Origin: Candidatus Muiribacterium halophilum
GTDB lineage: Bacteria; Muiribacteriota; Muiribacteriia; Muiribacteriales; Muiribacteriaceae
DNA length: 10,110 bases
Reading direction: 5' to 3'
Assembly: GCA_023228995.1 (NCBI GenBank)
Contig: JALOAD010000078.1
Span: 1 to 10,110, forward strand
Every line of letters starts with the position of its first letter. Positions within the stretch are counted from its first letter, which is position 1. Position numbers and translations under genes: made by a program. Positions 5,982-10,110 of the stretch are shown here, one piece after another. Below the pieces are notes generated by a model. That model ran no database searches. It had not been told where the DNA came from and worked only from the letters and a program-made list of their open reading frames with translations.

Positions 5982-7136
5982 ATGAAAATAAATATAATTC
6001 CACGACATAGTCTTGACTTTGGTTTTTCTGAATATATAAATCTATTGAATTTTTTTAGAAAACCTAAAAAACACAAAAGCGTTTTTAAAAATAGACTCGT
6101 TAAAATATTTAATTCAGAAATAATATTATCTTCCTCATTTAGAGCTTTATTTTTCAATACATTAGAATTTTTCAAACAAAAAGGAGCAAAAAATATACTT
6201 TTTCCATCAAAATGCTTTTATCCTTTATATTTATCAGCTAAAAAATTAAATTACAATATTGATATTTATGACATTGATGATAATTACATATTAAACGAAG
6301 ATATAATTTTCAAAATGCTAGAAAATAATTCTTATGATATATTTGTTCTTTCACATGAATTTGGGAATTACAGACATCTTCCTGACAAACTTTTGAATGA
6401 ATTAAACAAAAAAAACATCATAATATTAGAAGACCAAGCACATTCATTGGCTAATTTTAAAATTTCAGGAGATATTTCTTTTTTTTCTTTTGGTACAGGT
6501 AAAGATCTTTGTGCTTTGTCTGGTGGAGCTATTGCTTTTAAAAAAAATAAATTCAAAGAACTTTCTGATTTTTTATTAAAAAAAATAAAATCTTCTAAAA
6601 GATGGGATGATATTTTAAATATAAAAAATACATTGCCCGAAATAATTTTTTCATCATTTCCAATTTATATTATTTTTGTCTTTCCTGTTTTTTATATATT
6701 AAATTTATATTCAAGAGAATTTTTAGAAAAATTATTTTTTTCAGATGATACTTATATAACTAAAAAAATGACAGAATTCACTCAAATGCAAGAAAATATT
6801 GCTTTATCTCAGCTTGATAAATTAAAAACTAATATAATAAAAAGAACAGAAATTGGAAAAATATATAAAAACAATTTATACAAAAACTTGCTAGAAAATA
6901 AAACATATTTAGCCTGTGCATATAAATTAAACTCACAAAAACAATTTTATTTTCTATTAAAACAACTTTTAATTTTAGGAATAGATTGCAGAGTGAATTA
7001 TATTAAAGATATTAAATCTAAAAACTTATCCCAAAACATTATATTTTTACCTTCTTTTAGCTCTCTAAGACTTAATAAGATCAAAATAATTTGTTACAAA
7101 GTTAATCTAATTCTTAAAAACTATCGAAATATATAA
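5982..7136 (+). CDS. DegT/DnrJ/EryC1/StrS-type PLP aminotransferase homologue
   Basis: This 384-residue protein is in the range of sugar aminotransferases, which place an amino group on nucleotide-linked keto-sugars using PLP. Recognisable points are SSSFRALFFNTLEFF (50-64), matching the early cofactor-phosphate helix (S/T-G-R-x-A-L); ILEDQAHSL (148-156) with Asp151 for the pyridine nitrogen; and FFSFGTGKDLCALSGGAIAF (167-186), with Lys174 as the likely Schiff-base lysine. Family order and spacing are kept. Odd features are a strongly hydrophobic stretch at about 218-241 (IIFSSFPIYIIFVFPVFYIL), long enough to span or sit on a membrane, and very Lys/Asn/Ile-rich sequence. The N-terminal region (to about 40) is basic. 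The start at 5982 has no ribosome site and may be leaderless. It is divergent from flagellin and one base upstream of a STAS gene. A role in glycan or flagellin-sugar synthesis is inference only. Confidence 0.75.
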   Translation: MKINIIPRHSLDFGFSEYINLLNFFRKPKKHKSVFKNRLVKIFNSEIILSSSFRALFFNTLEFFKQKGAKNILFPSKCFYPLYLSAKKLNYNIDIYDIDDNYILNEDIIFKMLENNSYDIFVLSHEFGNYRHLPDKLLNELNKKNIIILEDQAHSLANFKISGDISFFSFGTGKDLCALSGGAIAFKKNKFKELSDFLLKKIKSSKRWDDILNIKNTLPEIIFSSFPIYIIFVFPVFYILNLYSREFLEKLFFSDDTYITKKMTEFTQMQENIALSQLDKLKTNIIKRTEIGKIYKNNLYKNLLENKTYLACAYKLNSQKQFYFLLKQLLILGIDCRVNYIKDIKSKNLSQNIIFLPSFSSLRLNKIKIICYKVNLILKNYRNI

Positions 7137-7137
7137 T

Positions 7138-7623
7138 ATGAAAAAATCAGAAATCAAAATTGCTATATTAAAAAATGTTACTTTTTTTAAAATTTCAGGT
7201 CATGCTGGTGCTGAAAATGCTGACACTATTATTGAAGCATTTAATAAATCAATAAAAAATTCCTATCATCTTTTTATAATTGATATGGCTGAATGTGATT
7301 ATATAGATAGTACTTTCATAGGCACTTTACTTGTTATGAATAAAAACACTAATGAACACAAAGGCAAAATGGTACTTCTTAATATTACAAATCAAGTATA
7401 TGAAATATTGCATAATATGTTTCTTGACAAGTTTTTTAATATTGAAACATCAGATACTTTTAAAAATCTAAAATCTTTAAAAGATATAAAACATAGAAAA
7501 AGTGAAAAAGATATGTTAGAAAATATGATTAAAGCTCATGAAGAGTTATCATCAACATCTCAAAAAAACAAAGAAACATTTCAGGATTTAGTTTTATTTT
7601 TAAAATCACAAAAAATAGAATGA
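7138..7623 (+). CDS. STAS-domain protein, anti-sigma factor antagonist family
   Basis: This 161-residue cytoplasmic protein has a STAS domain at about 4-105. The motif FIIDMAECDYIDSTFIGTLL (46-65) is that of SpoIIAA/RsbV-type antagonists, with Ser58 (DST) at the position phosphorylated by an anti-sigma kinase. In this family the unphosphorylated form binds the kinase and frees its target. The extra C-terminal part (about 118-161, MLENMIKAHEELSSTSQKNKETFQDLVLFL) is a predicted amphipathic helical tail, making the protein longer than a minimal antagonist of about 110 residues. The ATG is one base after the stop of the aminotransferase gene, with no Shine-Dalgarno of its own, so translation is probably coupled. 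A partner kinase could be the fused protein encoded at 9305-10099 or one elsewhere. Confidence 0.85.
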   Translation: MKKSEIKIAILKNVTFFKISGHAGAENADTIIEAFNKSIKNSYHLFIIDMAECDYIDSTFIGTLLVMNKNTNEHKGKMVLLNITNQVYEILHNMFLDKFFNIETSDTFKNLKSLKDIKHRKSEKDMLENMIKAHEELSSTSQKNKETFQDLVLFLKSQKIE

Positions 7624-7633
7624 TTAAAAGCAG

Positions 7634-7659
7634 ATCCCGGCTCAGAATCATACCGGGAT
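7634..7659. repeat. GC-rich interspersed palindromic element, copy 2
   Basis: ATCCCGG, loop CTCAGAATCATA, CCGGGAT, starting 11 bases after the STAS stop codon. It is the same element as at 1393-1428 in the same orientation, but with only a 7-bp stem. No T-run follows in either direction, so terminator activity would be weak. It sits between convergent genes, a common place for such elements. Flanks read CAG before and GAC after, as in widespread CCCGG-type repeats. Confidence 0.75.
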
Positions 7660-7683
7660 GACAAAAATAAATAAATTTAGATA

Positions 7684-7740
7684 GTTTAAGGATTTAAGAG
7701 TTAAAAACCTAACCCTGTTTTTTCTCTTTATCTCTTAAAC
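7684..7740. repeat. Imperfect inverted octamer-like sequence before the lysS repeat array
   Basis: GTTTAAG (7684-7690) is mirrored by CTTAAAC (7734-7740). Between them lie GAGTTAAA (7698-7705), the complement of the octamer found in the adjoining array, and CTCTTTATCTCTT. The region could fold as a long AT-rich hairpin and act as a bidirectional terminator for the convergent STAS and lysS transcripts. Confidence 0.4.
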
Positions 7741-7745
7741 TTTTT

Positions 7746-7801
7746 TTTAACCCTTTAACCCTTTAACTCTCAACCCCTTTAACTCCTTCACCCTCAACCT
7801 A
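7746..7801. repeat. Seven imperfect 8-bp tandem units running into the lysS stop codon
   Basis: On the plus strand the units are TTTAACCC, TTTAACCC, TTTAACTC, TCAACCCC, TTTAACTC, CTTCACCC and TCAACCTA, in exact 8-base register. The last contains CTA, the complement of the lysS TAG stop. All plus-strand bases are pyrimidine apart from the A's, so the lysS mRNA 3' end would be a purine/T run with no C and repeated GGG tracts. Confidence 0.75.
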
Positions 7802-9301
7802 GCTTTTATTTTCTTCTTCTTTATTTGGTCTTAATGTTGGAAACAATATAACATCTCTTATTGAAGAACTATCGGTAAAAAGCATTATCATTCTATCAAT
7901 TCCAAGTCCTAGTCCACCTGCATTAGGCATTCCATATTGAAGAGCCAAAACATAATCTTTATCCATTCTATGTGCTTCTTCATCACCATCGCTTCTTTTG
8001 GAAATTTGTTCTAGAAATCTTTTTTCCTGCTCAAAAGGATCATTTAACTCTGAAAAAGCATTTCCCATTTCTCTCCCATAAGCAAAAATTTCAAATCTAT
8101 CAACATATCTTGGTTCTTTTTCATTGTTTTTTGATAATGGAGATATTTCAACAGGATATTTATAAATAAAAACAGGTTGAATAAGTTTTTCTTCAACTTT
8201 TTCTTCAAATATGAGATTGATTAATTCACCACGACTCATACTTTTTTCAGCAGAACCTATACCATTTGATTTAGCAATTTCAAAAATATCTTCTTGTTCC
8301 ATAGATTCATCAAGTTTAATATTTGCGTGTTTTTCAATAGATTCAACCATTGTAAGCCTTGCAAAAGGTTTTTTAAAAGAAAGTTTTTCACCCTGATATT
8401 CAATTTCTTCGCTTCCGCAAACTTCAATGGCAATATGATTAAAAATATCTTCAGTTAAATCCATCATATCATTATAATCAGCATAAGCTTGATAAACTTC
8501 CATCATAGTAAATTCAGGATTATGTTTTATAGAAATTCCTTCATTTCTAAAATTTCGATTTATTTCATAAACTTTTTCAAATCCACCTACTAAAAGTCTT
8601 TTTAAATAAAGTTCAGGAGCTATTCTTAGATAAAGATCCATATCAAGAGTATTATGATGAGTTGTAAAAGGTCTCGCAGCAGCTCCGCCAGCAATCGTGT
8701 GCATCATAGGAGTTTCAACTTCAAGAAAATCTCTATTACTCATAAATTCTCGTATTTTTTGAATAATAAGAGATCTTTTTATAAAAATATCTTTTACTTC
8801 TGAATTGGCTATAAGATCTACATATCTTCTTCTATATCTTAATTCTACATCTTTAACACCATGAAATTTTTCAGGCATTGGCTGAATCGACTTTGATACT
8901 AATTTGAATTCTTTCATTCTTATAGTTATTTCACCAGTCTTTGTTCTAAAAACATTACCTTTTACAGCAATAAAATCTCCAAGATCAACTTTCCTGAATA
9001 TTTCAAAAAATTCTTCTCCAAGCTCATCTTTTCTACCATAAAACTGTATTTTACCTGAGAAATCTTCTATATGACCAAAAGCTGTTTTACCATGACCTCT
9101 TAAAGCAACCATTCTTCCAGCTACCCAGTATTGTTTTTCTGAAATTTCTTCCTGACCAAGAGATTTATATTTTTTTCTAAGCTCTTCGGCCATTATATCT
9201 TTTTTAATATCTGAAGGATATGGATTGATTTTATTTTCTTTTAAATATTCATAATTTGCATATTTTTGTTTTACAATGTCATTTGTTAATAGATTTTCCA
9301 C
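7799..9301 (-). CDS. lysS: Lysyl-tRNA synthetase, class II
   Basis: This 500-residue cytoplasmic enzyme charges tRNA-Lys with lysine using ATP. It has the normal full length of bacterial class II LysRS. The N-terminal OB-fold anticodon-binding domain (about 55-145) includes VAGRMVALRGHGKTAFGHIED. The catalytic core has motif 1 ending FLEVETPMM (192-200), motif 2 NRNFRNEGISIKHNPEFTMMEVY (248-270) with ATP-binding Arg252, and motif 3 GGLGLGIDRMIMLF (462-475) with Arg470. FTTHHNTLDMDLYLRIAPELYLK is the typical lysine-pocket region. The start is GTG, chosen because AAGGAG lies six bases upstream and the next ATG (codon 37) would cut the family N-terminus. It follows the STAS-kinase fusion gene by three bases, so the two are probably cotranscribed. 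The stop codon lies inside an octamer repeat. No T-box leader is seen in the window. Confidence 0.97.
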   Translation of the reverse strand: MENLLTNDIVKQKYANYEYLKENKINPYPSDIKKDIMAEELRKKYKSLGQEEISEKQYWVAGRMVALRGHGKTAFGHIEDFSGKIQFYGRKDELGEEFFEIFRKVDLGDFIAVKGNVFRTKTGEITIRMKEFKLVSKSIQPMPEKFHGVKDVELRYRRRYVDLIANSEVKDIFIKRSLIIQKIREFMSNRDFLEVETPMMHTIAGGAAARPFTTHHNTLDMDLYLRIAPELYLKRLLVGGFEKVYEINRNFRNEGISIKHNPEFTMMEVYQAYADYNDMMDLTEDIFNHIAIEVCGSEEIEYQGEKLSFKKPFARLTMVESIEKHANIKLDESMEQEDIFEIAKSNGIGSAEKSMSRGELINLIFEEKVEEKLIQPVFIYKYPVEISPLSKNNEKEPRYVDRFEIFAYGREMGNAFSELNDPFEQEKRFLEQISKRSDGDEEAHRMDKDYVLALQYGMPNAGGLGLGIDRMIMLFTDSSSIRDVILFPTLRPNKEEENKS

Positions 9302-9304
9302 TAT

Positions 9305-10099
9305 TTACTCCTTGTTATTCAGTTTTTTTACGATTATAACAGAACTAACTTTATCTTTCATACTATCATAGTGAAAATCATCAGTTATTCCCTTTAAAAT
9401 AAGAAAACCTCTACCTCTTGTATTATAAGGATTTTCAAAAGAATTGTTGACTTTTTCAAGTATTTTTTCACTATTATAACCTTTTCCATAATCATCTATA
9501 AAAATTATTATTTCACTATGTATAGATAAAACCAATATTCTAATTTTTGCATTTTTACGAGAGTCTACATAGCCATGTTCAATAGAATTTGACAGAGTTT
9601 CTTCTAATGACATCAATATATCATATTCATCAGTCTTAGTGTAATCATAATTATTTTTTACTATTCTCATTACAAAATCTTGAGCAACTTTTATATATGA
9701 AAAATCAGCTGGAATTACAACTTTAAATTCCATTATTTCAGGATTTTCACGATTTTCGTCTTTTTTTATAAAAGATTCATCAAATATTTCATCAATATTT
9801 TTAACAAGAATAAGAACTTTATCCATTCTTGCAGTTTTAAATACTTTTATAAGTTTAGGATTATTAACGATAATATAAAGATTTTTAGCTTTATCAAAAA
9901 GTAATTTTCTAATTCTAAGCAAAATGCTCAAACCAGATGAATCAATATATTTTGTATTATCAATATCAACAATAAAACCTTTGATATCAGGGGTTAAACA
10001 ATTTAATACATTTACTTCAAATTCATCATTTTCCCCAATAACAAGATCTTGTTGAAGTTTAATAAACATATATCCATTTTTTCTTTTAAATTCACACAT
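9305..10099 (-). CDS. STAS + HATPase fusion: anti-anti-sigma and anti-sigma kinase in one protein
   Basis: This 264-residue cytoplasmic protein has two domains that are usually separate. Residues 1-108 are a STAS domain with VDIDNTKYIDSSGLSILL (44-61), where Ser54 or Ser55 of DSSG is the phospho-acceptor position. Residues about 122-262 are an RsbW/SpoIIAB-type HATPase: N-box EETLSNSIEHGY (166-177) with Glu167, Asn171 and His175; G1 box DDYGKGYN (202-209); and G2 box NTRGRGFLILKGI (226-238). All ATP-binding motifs look intact. In partner-switch systems the kinase binds a sigma factor or other target and phosphorylates its STAS antagonist; here both are in cis. No sigma gene is adjacent in the window. 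The start at 10099 follows an in-frame TGA by one codon, so the gene cannot extend further; no ribosome site is visible in the few bases left. It is cotranscribed with lysS. Confidence 0.9.
   Translation of the reverse strand: MCEFKRKNGYMFIKLQQDLVIGENDEFEVNVLNCLTPDIKGFIVDIDNTKYIDSSGLSILLRIRKLLFDKAKNLYIIVNNPKLIKVFKTARMDKVLILVKNIDEIFDESFIKKDENRENPEIMEFKVVIPADFSYIKVAQDFVMRIVKNNYDYTKTDEYDILMSLEETLSNSIEHGYVDSRKNAKIRILVLSIHSEIIIFIDDYGKGYNSEKILEKVNNSFENPYNTRGRGFLILKGITDDFHYDSMKDKVSSVIIVKKLNNKE
9308..9313 (-). promoter_or_regulatory. Ribosome binding site that sets the GTG start of lysS
   Basis: AAGGAG on the minus strand is made of the last two sense codons (Lys, Glu) of the upstream gene. It is six bases before GTG at 9301. 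Termination of the upstream gene at TAA therefore occurs within the lysS initiation region, favouring coupled translation. Confidence 0.8.
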
Positions 10100-10110
10100 T
10101 ATTCATAAAT

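Noticed and set aside
5975-6175. Minus-strand 66-codon frame upstream of flagellin, overlapping the aminotransferase start
   Set aside because: Antisense to the conserved early part of the aminotransferase, without ribosome site or family resemblance.
6368-6556. Minus-strand 62-codon frame opposite the PLP-lysine region
   Set aside because: The other strand carries the conserved EDQAHS and SFGTGK motifs; this is a shadow.
7746-7801. CRISPR-like array at the lysS 3' end
   Set aside because: Units are 8 bases and contiguous, with no unique spacers and no cas genes in the window.
7972-8396. Plus-strand frames inside lysS (7972-8169 and 8211-8396)
   Set aside because: Antisense to lysS, with no initiation signals and no recognisable domains.
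9314-9420. T-box or lysine riboswitch controlling lysS
   Set aside because: The region directly upstream of lysS is coding sequence of the STAS-kinase gene, with its G2 box; no leader exists there.

Overview
This is a very AT-rich window, visibly A/T in most intergenic and third-codon positions, from a flagellated bacterium. It encodes a flagellin with canonical bacterial D0/D1 ends, an ordinary class II lysyl-tRNA synthetase, a secreted thermolysin-like protease, and STAS/anti-sigma-kinase regulators. All reading frames use the standard code, with TGA, TAA and TAG as stops. Most genes start behind AAGGAG- or GGAGG-type ribosome sites. I cannot fix the phylum from sequence alone. A low-GC, deep-branching or uncultivated flagellated lineage is plausible, but that is inference. 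No insertion sequence, CRISPR array, tRNA or rRNA is visible.

Layout, left to right. Positions 1-641 (minus) hold the 5' two-thirds or so of a gene running off the window edge. Its product has the fold signature of SbcD/Mre11-type metallophosphoesterases, but nearly every metal ligand is replaced. A clean terminator (684-720) separates it from a small exported protein of unknown function (749-1219, minus). The leader of that gene carries four 8-bp tandem units running into the ribosome site, plus a palindrome over its promoter. A GC-rich palindromic element (1393-1428) follows, then a secreted M4/M36-type zinc metalloprotease (1453-3006, minus). Next is a translationally coupled pair on the minus strand: flagellin (3962-5809) and a nucleoside-phosphorylase-family enzyme (3228-3965). 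They overlap by ATGA and lie behind a sigma-28-like promoter. Divergent from flagellin on the plus strand are a DegT-type aminotransferase homologue (5982-7136) and, one base later, a STAS protein (7138-7623). A convergent intergenic region (7624-7798) holds a second copy of the palindromic element and an octamer repeat array that runs through the stop codon of lysS (7799-9301, minus). Upstream of lysS, three bases away, is a fused STAS + HATPase (anti-anti-sigma plus anti-sigma kinase) protein (9305-10099, minus).

How the pieces may work together. The flagellin, its coupled nucleoside phosphorylase and the divergent aminotransferase sit around one regulatory region (5810-5981). The two STAS-containing proteins belong to partner-switch signalling. 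Whether those switches control the flagellar or secreted-protease genes cannot be read from the sequence. The features most worth a second look are the metal-ligand-less phosphoesterase, the STAS-kinase fusion, the coupled flagellin/nucleoside enzyme, the EF-hand-like loop in the flagellin variable domain, and the repeats.
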